A stretch of DNA of 64,000 nt, from contig CM053327.1 in assembly GCA_028583605.1 (NCBI GenBank), positions 42,756,059 to 42,820,058 of the forward strand, in the 5' to 3' direction. Below the pieces are notes generated by a model. It was not told the DNA's origin. It saw only the letters and a program-made list of their open reading frames with translations, and did no database searches. This stretch comes from Dastarcus helophoroides. Taxonomy: Eukaryota; Arthropoda; Insecta; Coleoptera; Bothrideridae. Below are positions 11,131-23,424 of this stretch, piece after piece (the first letter of the stretch is position 1; each line of letters opens with the position of its first letter). Position numbers and translations under genes: made by a program.

Positions 11131-12564
11131 TCATTTTTATAAAAAATATTTCTGAAAACAGCTTTAGGCGCGTTAAGCGATTGTGCTAGGGGATAAGCTT
11201 ACGGTTTCACGTTACCATCACGCTAAATTACGTTACCAAAATGCATTAATGTTTCAAGGCGCAATTTGGACGTGTTTTCCAAAATAAAGTTTGCTGAGCA
11301 GCGACCCTACATTTAGACAAACAATTCCTTGAATATCGATCGAATTTTGATTTGACAATATTAAGTGAGCATGTTCAGGTGAATACTAGATACCACGGTA
11401 AACATGTTTCTAATTTGCGTATGGAGTCTACGTTTTTCATTTACAACTGTAGTAATATTTACGAGCCGTACTCAGCACAATCAAGTAGTAATCAAAATGG
11501 TGTATTTATGTACAATTCATTTTGCTTTCATAAAGATCGAGCAAAATAATCTTCGGTTGGATTGCAGTTAACGGTAACTAACTGCCCACGCTAAACTTCC
11601 TCTAACTTGTTGCTATGCCTTCCATTTACCACGTTTTAAAGTATAATACCAAATTTACAACTCTTAAATACACATTTAGCATTAATTAATTTATTCGCTC
11701 TGTAACGGGACCTAATTTTACCGAAGTTTCCAGTGTATTAAAGCACATGTTTCAAATTTCATTAAAAGTTGAATCTCCTTTTAGTTAAATGCGCATCATG
11801 TCTCAAAAGATTTCGTAAATATCCGCTCGAGATAATACCAAGACATTTTCAATTTAGTAAGGTACCTTTTACGTAAAAGTTCATCCAATCGGATGACTAA
11901 AGTTATAAGGGATGACGCGGAGATTTAAAATCAGAGACTGAATTTAAAATACATCCATTATTTTGGAAGCATCTTTCATATTAAAATGCAAAACGCCTGG
12001 GGCCCTAATATCCTTCCAGATTATAAGTAGCTTCGTCACGATCGTTTTCTAAAAACGCACAATATGATTTTCTAAAAATTTTAAAAAATATCTAATTTGT
12101 AAATTCAACATGCTATAAAAGTTGCACATAATTTTTACGATTCATAATTTTATTTAAAACGTGTAGTTTGTTCAAAACAATGTAACAATGTCCGCAAATG
12201 TGAAATTTAAATTAGTCGAAGTGATATTAAGCAATATAAAATCAGAAGGCGTTGGAACATGACTAGTTTTATTTATTAATAGATTTTGTTCTGCGAAAGT
12301 GTCGATGTATCGTGTAATGAGCTTTTCCAAAGTTAATCTCCACGAATAAGGATTAATAATATTTTATTTTTCACCAGTCGTTTCAATTTATTTATAGGTT
12401 TAGTTTCCCGGTGGATTTGGAAAGCTTTTAACTTGTTAAAGGAGGAATAGAAAATAGCGTGATATTTTATAATGTTTCCAAGCGTCAATCGCTCTAGTTT
12501 ACTTTATTCGCGTTCTTTTTAGAACTATGAGGAAAGACTATTTCAATTAAGTCTAGTAAAGTTA
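11131..12564. other. non-coding, no gene seen
   Basis: Unique-looking AT-rich sequence. The only open frame of note (11352-11549) has no recognisable domain. Confidence 0.4.
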
Positions 12565-12705
12565 AAAATATGTGATCAGCGACTGGGAGTCGAACCCAGT
12601 ACTCTCTCGTTACAGGCAAGGCTTCCTAATCAGGGAACCATCGCCACCACTATCAATCTACTCATTCACTTCACATACCGCACTCTCGGTATCTACCACA
12701 TAAGG
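12565..12705 (-). mobile_element. tRNA-derived SINE, copy 2
   Basis: On the minus strand it reads GGTAGATACCGAGAGTGCGG, AGTGAATGAGTAGATTGATA, box A-like GGTTCCCTGATTAGGAAG, box B-like GGGTTCGACTCCCAG and TCGCTGATCACATA. It matches copies 1, 3 and 4. Box A is slightly degraded. Confidence 0.75.
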
Positions 12706-13074
12706 AAAGACTGAGTTATCTACCTAACTATGATAGCCAGATAGCTGATAACGATTTAGGGAAGGTGTTTTAGCCAGTCAAAAATTCTGGAAGACAGAAC
12801 TAATATTTCAAATTAGTGATACTGGAGAGAGTCGGGAAGGGCGTTTATGGTTACCGCGCAGCTTATGATGTTAGTAAATAATCCAAAAAATATCCCAGAA
12901 CTTTTTAACCAATGGGGCGCGCCCCCATACGGGGGGAAGGGGAGACGTAAAGAAAAAGATCCTAAAGGAGAGAAAAATTCATTTGAACTTCCAAATTCAT
13001 CAATTCATTCGGTCTTGGTTAAACAGTCTTAATTTGCAGCGCTCTCCAAATGAATCACCAGGTCACCACTAAAA
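12706..13074. other. non-coding, no gene seen
   Basis: Contains a small GC-rich patch, GGGGCGCGCCCCCATACGGG near 12914, but no supported gene. Confidence 0.35.
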
Positions 13075-16000
13075 ATATATTTTTCTCAACTGCACGATAT
13101 AATTAAGAACGAAAAAAATGTCCCTTTAAAAATTTCATTTTTTGAAAGTTACGATTTTTTCCAAATTACGATTTTTTGAAAATTACGATTTTTTGATAAT
13201 TAATTTTTTTGAAAATTACAATTTTTTGAAAATTACGATTTTTTGAAAGTATATGGCTTTTTGAGAGATTGGATTTTTTCTAAATTTCAAGTTTTTTCAA
13301 AACTTCGCTTTTTTAAAAATTTCGACTTATTTTGTTAGAAAAAACATCTCCTGTTTCAGCTTGAAAAAAATTATCTTCAGTCAAAATTCCGGCGTTTTTT
13401 TCGAAATTTTGACTTTTTTCGAAATTTTGTCTTAGAAATTTTGACTTTTTTCGAAATTTTGACTTTTTTCATAAGTTCGACTTTATTTCGAAAATTTGGC
13501 GTTTCTTCATCATTTCGGCATAAAAAAAATTGAACTTTGAAATTTCGAATTTTGTTAAACTTTTGCTTTATAATTAATATTTTTTTTAAATGTCAATATT
13601 TCTCAATGGTTCGAATTTGTTCAAAATTTCAATTTCGCTATAAAATTTCGATATTTTTTTAAATTTCACCTTTTTGGTATCGACTTTTTCGAAATTCGAC
13701 ATTTTTCGAACATTTCGATAATTTAGTATCTCTCTGAAGATGACAGCTTGGCTGCCGAAACGCGTTAGAGCAACGTTTGTGGTGTTTTTTAATCTTTTTT
13801 GGTTTCAGGGGACAAATTTTGTATTTCAATTTTTGAAGATACTCAAGAACCACCAAAAATTTCGATTTTCTTCAAAATTTCACTTTTTTGATATCGACTT
13901 TTTCGAAATTTCGACATTTTTCGAAAATATCGGTAATTTTTCAAAATTTAGATTTTTGCCGATTTCAATTTTTCTTCAATCTTGATTTCTTTTATAACTT
14001 GGACACTTGTTCAAAAGTTTGACTTTCTTCAAAATTTCGTTTTTTTGATATCGATTTTTTCGAAATTTCGACTTTTTTTGAACATTTCGATAATTTTTCA
14101 AAATTTAGATTTTTGCGAATTTTGATTAATCTTAAATCTCGAGTTCTTCTGTAATTGAAAAACTTGTTCAAAATTTTGATTTTCTTTAAAATTCCACTCG
14201 TTTTAGACTTTTTTGAAATTGTTGGAATTTATTAAAAATTTTGCTTTATTTTTAACTTTTATTTTTTTTGTAATATCAATATTTCTAAATGATCTTGTTT
14301 AAAATTTTGATTCAATTACAAACCTTCGGCTTTTTTCAAAATTTCATTTTTTGTGATGTCGATTTTTCGAAATTTCGACATTTTTCGAAAATTTCGATAA
14401 TTTTTCAAAATTTGGATATTTACGAATTTCGATTTTTCTTAAATCTTGAGTTCTTTTATAATTTCGATTTTCTTCAAAATTTCACCTTTTTGATATCGAT
14501 TTTTTCGAACTTTCGACATTTTTTGAAAATTTTGGTATTTTTCAAAATTTAGATTTTTGCGGATTTCAATTTTTCTTCAATCTTGAGTTCTTTTATAACT
14601 TCGATTTTCTTCAAAATTTCACCTTTTTGATATCGAATTTTTCGAACTTTCGACATTTTTTGAAAATTTTGGTATTTTTCAAAATTTAGATTTTTGCGGA
14701 TTTCAATTTTTCTTCAATCTTGAGTGAGTTCTTTTATAACTTCGACACTTGTTTAAAGTTTTGATTTTCTTCAAAATTTCGCTTTTTTGATATCGACTTC
14801 TTTAAAATTTCGACATTTTTCGAAAATTGAAAATTTTTCAAAACTTCGTTTTTTGAAAATTTTGTTTTTTCAAAACTTCGTTTTTGTAAAAATTTGACAT
14901 TTTTCAAAAATTCCACTTTTCAATTATTTTTTAGAAAATTTGTAGTTTTTAAAATTTTCGAACATTTTTTGCTAAATTTTTGACTTTAATGTTACGTTGT
15001 GAACATCTGAATAATATCAAAATTTCGATTTTTTAAAATTTCAGCTTTTTTCAAAATTAGAAATTTTTCAAAATTTAGGTTTTTGCCGATTTCGATTTTT
15101 CTTCAATCTCGAGTTCGTTTATAACTTCGACATTTGTTCAAAGTTTTGATTTTCTTCAAAGTTTCGCTTTTTTGATATCGACTTTTTCGAAATTTCGACA
15201 TTTTTCGAAAATTGAAAATTTTTCAAAATTTCGTTTTTTCAAAAATTCGTTTTTTTAAAAATTTGACATTTTTCAAAAATTCCATTTTTCAGTTATTTTT
15301 TAGAAAATTCGTAGTTTTTGAAATTTTCGAATATTTTTTGCTAAATGTTTGACTTTAAAAAATGTTACGTTGTGAACATCTGAATAATATCGAAATTTCG
15401 ATTTTTTTAAATTTCAGCTTTTTTCAAAATTAGACATTTTTCAAAATTTAGATTTTTGCCGATTTCGATTTTTCTTCAATCTCGAGTTCGTTTATAACTT
15501 CGACATTTGTTCAAAGTTTTGATTTTCTTCAAAATTTCGCTCTTTTGATATTGACTTCTTTAAAATTTCGACATTTTTCGAAAATTGAAAATTTTTAAAA
15601 ATTTCGTTTTTTTAAAAATTCGCTTTTTTAAAAATTTGACATTTTTCAAAAATTCCATTTTTCAATTATTTTTTAGAAAATTTGTAGTTTTTGAGATTTC
15701 CGATTATTTTTTGAAAATTTGTAGTTTTTGAAATTTTCGATTATTTTTTGCTTTAAAAAATATTTCGTTGTGAACATCTGAATAATATCGAAATTTCGAT
15801 TTTTTCGAATTTCAGCGTTTTTTAAAATTAGACATTTTTCAAAATTTAGATTTTTGCCGATTTCGATTTTTCTTCAATCTCGAGTTCGTTTATAACTTCG
15901 ACATTTGTCCAAAATTTTTATTTTCTTCAAAATTTCGCTTTTTTGATATCGACTTTTTCGAAATTTCGACATTTTTCGATTATTTTTTGAAAATTTGTAG

Positions 16001-16560
16001 TTTTTGAAATTTTCGATTATTTTTTGCTTTAAAAAATATTACGTTGTGAACATCTGAATAATATCGAAATTTCGATTTTTTTAAATTTCAGCTTTTTCCA
16101 AAATTGAACATTTTTCAAATTTTTTTTCCAAAAATTCGGTTTTTTTAAAAAATTCCATTTTTCAATACATAATTTTTCAATTATTTTTTAAAAATTTCGT
16201 TAATATTTTAAAGTTGGAATTTTTTGAAATTTACAAAAAAAATGAAGTTTCTACTAAAAAAAAATAAAGTTTTCTTTTAAAAAAACGAAATTTTCTATTA
16301 AAAGAATGGAAATTTAAAAAAATTCCACATTTCTAAAAAGTCGAAATTTTGAAGAACCAAAACGTTTTTGACAAAAAACAAAAAATTTTAAATTTTGAGA
16401 ATTTTGGAAATTTTGAAAATTCCTGACATTTTGGAAATTGTTGACGTTTTAAAAATTATTAAAATTTTCATAAAAAGTAAATTTTTCAAAAAGGTAAGCC
16501 GGGATTTTTAAAAAAGTTCAAGATTTTTAAAAAAACTCGAAAATAAATTTAAACTAACGA
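13075..16560. repeat. AT-rich degenerate array with ~280-400-bp units
   Basis: Same TTTCAAAATTTCGAC word family. A longer unit is clear in the 3' part: ACGTTGTGAACATCTGAATA recurs at about 14993, 15366, 15765 and 16041, followed each time by ATATCGAAATTTCGATTTTT-like sequence and a GATTTTTGCCGATTTC block. A copy of the CGAAACGCGTT repeat is embedded at 13726-13860. Open frames here are Phe/Lys-rich repeat translations. Confidence 0.8.
13726..13860 (+). repeat. dispersed 'CGAAACGCGTT' repeat, copy 2
   Basis: Carries TATCTCTCTGAAGATGACAG, TGGCTGCCGAAACGCGTTAG, TTTCAGGGGACAAATTTTG and AAGATACTCAAGAACC. It lies inside the AT-rich array, so the array unit either captured or was interrupted by it. 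Confidence 0.75.
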
Positions 16561-17497
16561 CATTTCGAGTCGTGGCTGCGGATTAGATTGAAAGTTCGTC
16601 AGAAGTGGTCGCTATATTAGCGCGCCATTTGAAAATATTTATCAAGGCCAACTGCAAACTGATGTACGAATACCGCTACGAAAAAAACGCATCCAAGATA
16701 CCTGTTCTACATCGTGGGTAGTCGTTAATTCGAGTTTGTTGACTTGTGGTGCGTGGTATCATTCCTACCTCAACCTTCCACCCACTTTGGCTGGTTTTAG
16801 TGTGTCTGCCCTCGAAAAGAAATTGTGCAGATAGATTTGATTAATTTCGGAGCTTCTGTTACGCGGAAGCGAACGAATTGGGTTGGTAATGGGAAACGGC
16901 AGACATTCGTTTAGTTATATGTTCTTGTAGAGATGCAGAGAAATTGAGTTTCGATAGTGATGCATAATTGTGCAGGGAAAATCCAGCTACTACGTTTAAT
17001 AGCTGAAGGCTTTCGCGACCGACATTAATGCAATTTAACTTACCTGAAAGAGAATATTAAATTCTCGTATGTCTCGGGTTATGGTTATATTAATCTTCTT
17101 TGAGTTTTAATTAATGTTCCCTTTTACGCGAGCGTTTTGTTGCTGATATGTAGCCAAATGCATCTGGATGCATAAATTTAGAATTGTGCTTTCCCAAATT
17201 TGGAACAAGTAATTGTTGGGGGGCTTTATGTGCGCTCAGCTAATGTTATGGGCTCGTGGGTTGGTTAGGAGCGGTTACTAAAGTTGAAGATTCTAAAATA
17301 TGGTGAAAATGCATAATTTGGCCTTCAAAGCTGAATTGGCGTCATGTTTTACTATTTGGTCAAAGAAGGACTGGCGGCACAACTCCTGAAACGGTTGGGG
17401 GTTGATGAGGTGCGAACAGTGGAAGATATGCAGCGAAGTGTAGGCAAGGAGGAGGAGTACATTGAAGGGGATGATGACTAAATTGTAAGATTCTGTG
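16561..17497. other. non-coding, no gene seen
   Basis: More balanced base composition than the flanking arrays, but no LRR-like or other recognisable coding frame with splice sites was found. Confidence 0.4.
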
Positions 17498-17700
17498 TGT
17501 GGCAGGTATCGAGAGTATCTGTCTGAAGTTGATAGCTTGGCTATCGAAACGCGTTAGAACAACCTCTATTGTGTTTTTTAATCTTTCTTGGGGACCAGTC
17601 CGTTCCACCAAAAAAAAAAAGGGTGATGTGAATGAGTAGAGTTGAAAGCTGGCTCCGTGGTTAGGAAGTCCTGGGTTCGAACCCCAGTCGCCCACTCTAC
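17498..17700 (+). mobile_element. tRNA-derived SINE, copy 3, interrupted
   Basis: The SINE head (GGCAGGTATCGAGAGTATC) and body (AATGAGTAGAGTTG, GGCTCCGTGGTTAGGAAG, GGGTTCGAACCCCAGTCGC) are separated by a copy of the CGAAACGCGTT repeat (about 17517-17620, GGCTATCGAAACGCGTTAGA). A run of A follows that insert. About 20 bases between box A and box B are also missing compared with copies 1, 2 and 4. A 111-residue minus-strand open frame across this place is a by-product of the repeats. Confidence 0.65.
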
Positions 17701-17794
17701 AATTCCAGAAGTGGGATTAGGGTTCCATTTGATATCACAGGACTTATGTTTATGTATTATGTTTGGTGTTGAATTATGGCTGAAGCCGTTGTCA

Positions 17795-17935
17795 GGAATG
17801 GTCGAGCAGTAGCAGATACCGAGAGTATGGTACGTGGTAAGTGAATGAATGGTGGCTATGGCTCCGTGGTTAGGAAGTCTGCTGGTATCGTAAGGGTCCT
17901 GGGTTCGACCCCCGGTCGCTGATCATTCATTTTTA
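17795..17935 (+). mobile_element. tRNA-derived SINE, copy 4
   Basis: The most complete plus-strand copy: GATACCGAGAGTATGGTACG, AAGTGAATGAATGGTGG, box A-like TGGCTCCGTGGTTAGGAAG, box B-like GGGTTCGACCCCCGGTCGC and GATCATTC. About 100 bp separate it from copy 3 in the same orientation. Confidence 0.75.
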
Positions 17936-19019
17936 AATCTAGTACTCGTGAATAAACTAGATTTATGGTCCCATTGGTTTATAAATTGTCGCATCATGCA
18001 GACGCAGCAATCGGACGTGGTCGAAAACACTTCTCGATTTCTCAACCAATTTGAGGTTTTGTAAATAACTTATTTTGCAAAAATAACTATTAAAACCAAA
18101 AGTCCTAGTGTTTACAATGATCCAAGCTCCAATTTAACCATTTGTATCGATGTTGTATTTTTATTTGATGTGGAGATCGTACATTCGAGGTGCTCTATTG
18201 TTGCATTAACGCACCGTTATCCGAGATTCCTCGTAACATTCAATTATGTGCAGTTCATTGAACAAAACTGTTTGTCGATCTGCATAAGTATGAAATAAGT
18301 AAAACGTGATACAAACAGCCCCAAGGCTGCTGGTAATAATCCAGCCGGTTCGACTAGATAACTATCAAAGAGGCGAAGTTCTTTTTTTTTTCAATTTTTG
18401 CATGTTGAACCATCCATGTATTAATTATTGGCATCGGCTTGTACGCAGGTTCTGCTTTAGCCTGGAGATGCACTACAGTTTATTGTGAATAATTATTTCC
18501 TCGGCGTAAGTCGCGCTCCATTGCTCCTTATAAATTTTAAGTGTGCATTAATCAATCTGAAAGATGACACTGACTAAGCGCTACTAGTGTTAGCCTTCAG
18601 GAAACGTTGTGATTTAATCGGTTTGTTTAATATTTGCCGCTATTTTATTACGTCTTGTACTTGGTTATGGTTAATGGGGCAGAACCATAACAATAAAAAG
18701 GCGTCGGGATCGTAAAAAAAGACGCTAACTAATGTTACATCCTTTCCTATGTCTTCCTTACAACGTGTTGTTCTTCTCGATTGCTTTGGTTTTCTTCCAG
18801 AGCTTTTAATTATCTAATACATGTATTGCCAGGGGCGGGCTTAGCCATTGCGAGGCTCCGGACGGGTAGATCTTTAAGAGGTCCTCGTCTTTGTGGAATT
18901 AGTTTTAACCAGAGACTGGTTTTAACATAGACGTAGTCAGAATAGGGCAGGGTAGGGCGCTTGCAACCCCCCCCCCCAGCACGTGTGGTTAACGAAAATT
19001 TATATTAAACTGAGGAGAC
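17936..19019. other. non-coding, no gene seen
   Basis: Unique-looking sequence. CAGGGGCGGGCTTAGCCATT near 18831 resembles the end of a hAT-like transposon, but no partner end was found. A run of C follows at about 18967-18980. Confidence 0.35.
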
Positions 19020-22000
19020 TTTCTCTAAAAAATTTCTATTCGATAAAAGTCGTACTTCTTTAAGCTGTTGATATTTTCTCGAAATTTCGACTTATTTCAC
19101 GAAATTCGTCTTTTTTCATAAATTTCTTTGGAAATTTCAAATGTGTTCCTAAAATTCGATTTATTTTATCAGAATCCAACTTAACTAAAAATTTCGAATT
19201 TTTATCTCAAAATTCATCGTTTTATTTTTCGAAATTCTATCATTTCTCAAAATAACTTTTTCCGGAAACTTCGACTTTTCTTTAAACTTTGATTTTCTCA
19301 AAATTTCGACTTTTTTTATCAAGATTTGCCCTTTTGCTTAAAACTTGATCGATTTTTTGATAACAATATTTATCTGGAAATTTTTATAATGACTTTTTTA
19401 GAAATTTTGTAAAAAGACAAAAATTTCGAGAAAATTTTCCCTGGAATCGGGAAATACAACTTGTTTCTCAAAATTTCGACGATTATTTCAATATTGGACA
19501 TTTTCTGACTCAGGGTAGGGCAGAACAGGGCGCATGTCTGCCTCTGATTCAAGCGCTCAAGAGAAAAATCTGGAAATTACATTTTTCTCAAAATTTGTCC
19601 TTTTTCCAAAATTTCGACAAAATTTGACTCTCTCTGAAGAATTTCGAGTGTTTACTAAATTTTACCCTTTTCAAAATTTCGATCGTTTTTTTGTTTTTCA
19701 AGGGAAAAAAATCGAAGTTTCCAAAAAAAAAAAAACAAATTTAGAAAAATCGAAACTTTGATATCTTTCTCAAAATCCGCCTTTTTTCGCAAATTTAAAA
19801 TTATCCTGAAATCCCATCTTGTATGTTCCCGGAAAACTGAATATTTTTCCTGGAAATTCGTATCTTTCTTAAAATGTTGGCTTTTTTTTTCAAGACGTCT
19901 ATACTCAAAGTTGCACTTTTTCTTTAACTTTGAATTTTTTCTGGAAAATTTCGATCTTTGATGCTTCATTTGGTAGTTTTTCTGGAAATGTCGACTGCTT
20001 TTCAGAGATACGAAATCTCTGAAAAGCAGTCGACATTTCCAGAAAAACTACCAAATGAAGCATCAAAGATCGAAATTTTCCAGAAAAAATTTAAAGTTAA
20101 AGAAAATTCCTTTATTTTTATTAACATCGGGTTTTTCGGAAGATTTTGACCATTTGGAATTTGATTTTTCAGAACTTTTAACAGGTTTCTTAAAATTTGC
20201 CTTTTTCCCGATATTTTTATATCAAAATTCTATATTCAACTTTGCTAAAAATTTTGAATTTCTCTTAAAATTAGTTTAATTTCGTCTTTTCAGAAATTTC
20301 GTCTTTCACTCGAAGTTTAGATTTTTTTTGGACCATTTTTGAAAATTTCGACTTTTTTTGAAACCTCCGATTTTTCCCAATTTCCATCTTTTCTTGAATT
20401 TTAAATTTTTTTTTAGTTTTCTGAAAATTTCGCCCTTTTTTCAAAATTTTGACCTTTTTTTCAAAATTTTGACTTTCTTGAATCTTCGAATTTTTTTTTA
20501 ATTCGAGATTTTCTGAAAATTTCGAACTTTTATCGTCAAAATTTCGACTTTGATTCGAAGTTTGGTTTTTTTTCAAAATTTAGACCATTTTTGAAAATTT
20601 CGACTTTTTTTTCAAAATTTCGACTTTTTTTGAAAAGTTTGGTTTGTCTCATTTCCATTTTTTTACTGAATTTTCGATTTTTTTTAGAATTTCCACGTTT
20701 TCTGAAAATTTCGACCTTTTTTCAAAAATTTTGCCCTTTTTTCAAAATTTTGACTTTCTTGAATTTTCGATATTTTGTAAATTCGAGATTTTCTGAAAAT
20801 TTCGAACTTTTATCATCAAAAGTTCGACTTTGCCTCGAAGTTTAGATTTTTTTTTTCAAAATTTGGATCATTTTTGAAAATTTCGACTCTTTGAAAAGTT
20901 TGATTTTTCCCAATTTCAATTTTTTTGTTGAATTTTTAATTTTTTTAAAAATTTCTGTTTTCTGAAAATTTCGACTTTTTTTCAAAATTTTGACCCTTTT
21001 TCAAAATTTTGACTTTCTTGAACCTTCGATTTTTTTGTAAATTCGAGATTTTCTGAAAATTTCGAACTTTTACCATCAAAATTTCGACTTTGACTCGAAG
21101 TTTAGATTTTCTTCAAAATTTGGACCATTTTTTGAAAATTTCGACTTTTTTTGGAAAGTTTGATTTTTGCCAATTTACATTTTTTTGTTGAATTTTCGAT
21201 TTATTTTGGAATTTCCACGTTTTCTGTAAATTTTGACCTTCTTTCAAAATTTTAACCTATTTTCAAAATGTTGACTTTCTTAAATCTTCAAATTTTTTGT
21301 AAATTCGAGGTTTTCTGAAAATTTCGACTCTGATCCGACGTTTAGGTTCTTTTTCCAAAATTTTAATCTTTTTTCAAATGTGTTTTAAAAAGTTAGCAGT
21401 TGTACCTATTTTATGAAAATGTTGAGAGAAAATTTCTACCTTTTCTCAAAATTTCCACCTTTTAAAAATTTCCTTTTTCATAAATTTGATTACCAAAGTA
21501 ATCCAAACAAAATATTTCAATATTTCCTTTTTTTTTGGTTGAAAATTTCGATTTTTTGCAAACGTTCTCTTTTTTTTTCAAAATTTCGATTTTTTGCAAA
21601 CGTTCTCTTTTTTTTTTTCAAAATTTCGATCTTTGTTCAAAGTTTTGACTTTTCTAAGTCTCGATTTTATGTAAATATGACTACATTTTTACAAAATTCT
21701 ACTTATGAAAATTTTGACGTTTTTAAAAAATTGAAATTTTCGATTTTCGCAGAATTTCCACGTTTTCTGCAAATTTCTTCTTTTTGTTATCAAAATTTCG
21801 ACCTTTTTAAAAATATCAACCATTTTTTCGAAATTTTAACTTCCGTGAATCTTGGCATTTTGTAAATTCGAAGTTCTTGAATCTTCGTATTTTGTAAATT
21901 CGAAGTTTTTTGATAATCTCGAACTCTTATCCTCAAAATTTCGAAGTTAAGGTTTTTTTTCCAAAATTTCGATCTTCAACATTCTGATCTTTTTTAAAAA

Positions 22001-22240
22001 ATTAACCTTTTTTCAAAATTCTGCCTTTTTCTCGAATCTTCAAATTTTGTAAATTTGAATTTTTGAAAAATTCGTCTTCTGAAAATTTCGAATTTTTTTG
22101 AAGAATCTGACGTTTTTCGAATTTTTTTAACGTTACCAATTTAAGTTGGCATTTTACGAGTAAAATTGTGTCGAGTTTAGGCTACAAGGTTGGAACAAAA
22201 ATTCGAAATTTAGAATACTTTTCGAATTCATTTAAAAGTG
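19020..22240. repeat. AT-rich degenerate array with ~270-bp units
   Basis: Same word family as 13075-16560. Between about 20280 and 21330 a longer unit of about 260-280 bp is visible: AAATTCGAGATTTTCTGAAA, then TCGAACTTTTATCATCAAAA, then CGACTTTGACTCGAAGTTTA, repeated at least three times. A long perfect hairpin is embedded at 19919-20105. Confidence 0.8.
19919..20105. repeat. ~187-bp near-perfect hairpin, 5-base loop
   Basis: Arms of about 87-90 bp are reverse complements around the five-base loop ACGAA at 20010-20014. Only one internal mismatch (at the GAATTTTTT/AAATTTTTT position) is visible between 19921 and 20103. The arms carry normal-complexity words such as GATGCTTCATTTGGTAG and CTACCAAATGAAGCATC, so the pairing is not an effect of low complexity. 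The stem is longer than an animal pre-miRNA. Confidence 0.9.
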
Positions 22241-23052
22241 GAATTTTCAGAAAAAAAAGGGGAAATTTCCATTGAAAATTTAAGTTATACATACATGTAA
22301 GCATTTAGGGAACCCGTCATTGTCTTCTCCACATAGAATGTGCCACATGTGATACAAACCCGCGACCTCGAGCCACGTGAAGGAGCAAGGGGAAGAAGGC
22401 AGTCGAGAATGAGCCAAGTAGATATCGAGAGCATATGCAGAAGAGACAAATAAAGCGTGTGTTAAGTAAATTGTCTGTTACTGCATCGACAATTAATTTA
22501 GGATCCATCATTAGAGTTTACATATATGAAAATGAATATTAAATTTCGAAGAAGGGTTTGGACATTTTTATAATTCTTGAACTATCAATATGGCCCCCAT
22601 GAAGAGTAAGCCCTGGGGCATTTGTCCACCTCTCGTAGCGGGCATGGTTGTCATCTTGATGATGTGAGGATGAAGGTATCACTACTACAGTGAAACAATT
22701 TAATAAAATTGTTGCCTTCGAAATTATTGACCACGAAAGAAGTTTTTGCTTTCAAGAAATTGAAAGTTTTGTATGAAATCGAATGCTTACGTTTATTCGC
22801 CACTGCTCATTTACTTTTCTACTTATGATCGCGATTCTCCTTAATTCGTTTTCCATTTCATGGTTAGTTTCACAACTAATATTGTAGTTATTTATAAACT
22901 TATTTGTTACGTAACGTATTTAATAAGCTTTGCTAATTCGTTTATTCCATCAAGTATCGAATTACACGAAACATAATTCAAATCGACCAAAATGATTAGT
23001 TTAAACATATTCTAAATTTTTCAAATATTTGCCATCCGCCACTTGCCAGTAG
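22241..23052. other. non-coding, no gene seen
   Basis: More balanced sequence at 22310-22510 contains a minus-strand CTCGAGGTCGCGGGTTTG segment (box B-like) and a plus-strand AATAAA at about 22449. These hints of a degraded SINE or LTR are too weak to call. Confidence 0.35.
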
Positions 23053-23389
23053 TATAATCACAAGATCAAACGAACTTACCTGTGAAGTTCGATCTTGATT
23101 ATATGAGGTCTCGTCGAAGTAAATAGGGTCCCTCCCAATTCCCAAACCCGTATTTAGTTGCAAAAAATGTATAATCTCTGAAATAAGACTGAAGTATATG
23201 GGGAGCCGAGGTGCATACGCAGCGGGAACTGTGAGGGCATAACGAGATTTATGATTTGTTTATTTCTTTGAAATATGTGATCGTATCGCCTAGAACGAAG
23301 GTACTACAATTTATCCTATTTACTTCGACGAGACCTCATATAATCAAGATCGAACTTCACAGGTAAGTTCGTTTGATCTTGTGATTATA
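23053..23389. mobile_element. 337-bp MITE-like element with 75-bp inverted arms
   Basis: Positions 23053-23127 and 23315-23389 are perfect reverse complements (75 bp), with outer ends TATAATCACAAGATC and GATCTTGTGATTATA. The loop contains a 138-bp stretch (23186-23323) identical to 28450-28587 at the right end of the neighbouring 5.2-kb element. The outermost TATA on each side would fit a TA or TATA target duplication, and the right TATA is shared with the left border of the larger element. It looks like a deletion derivative of the same transposon family. Confidence 0.8.
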
Positions 23390-23424
23390 TTCGGTCTCGT
23401 CTCGTAAATAGGATAAATTGTAGA

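Noticed and set aside
17360..17695. 111-codon minus-strand frame
   Set aside because: It crosses a SINE and the inserted repeat; its apparent protein is a by-product of the repeats.
17795..17935. Possible tRNA gene
   Set aside because: Box A and box B are present but the ends do not pair as an acceptor stem, and related degraded copies occur, so it is a SINE.
22310..22515. Possible degraded LTR or SINE (box B-like and AATAAA motifs)
   Set aside because: The motifs lie on opposite strands, with no bounded element, target duplication or second copy in the window.
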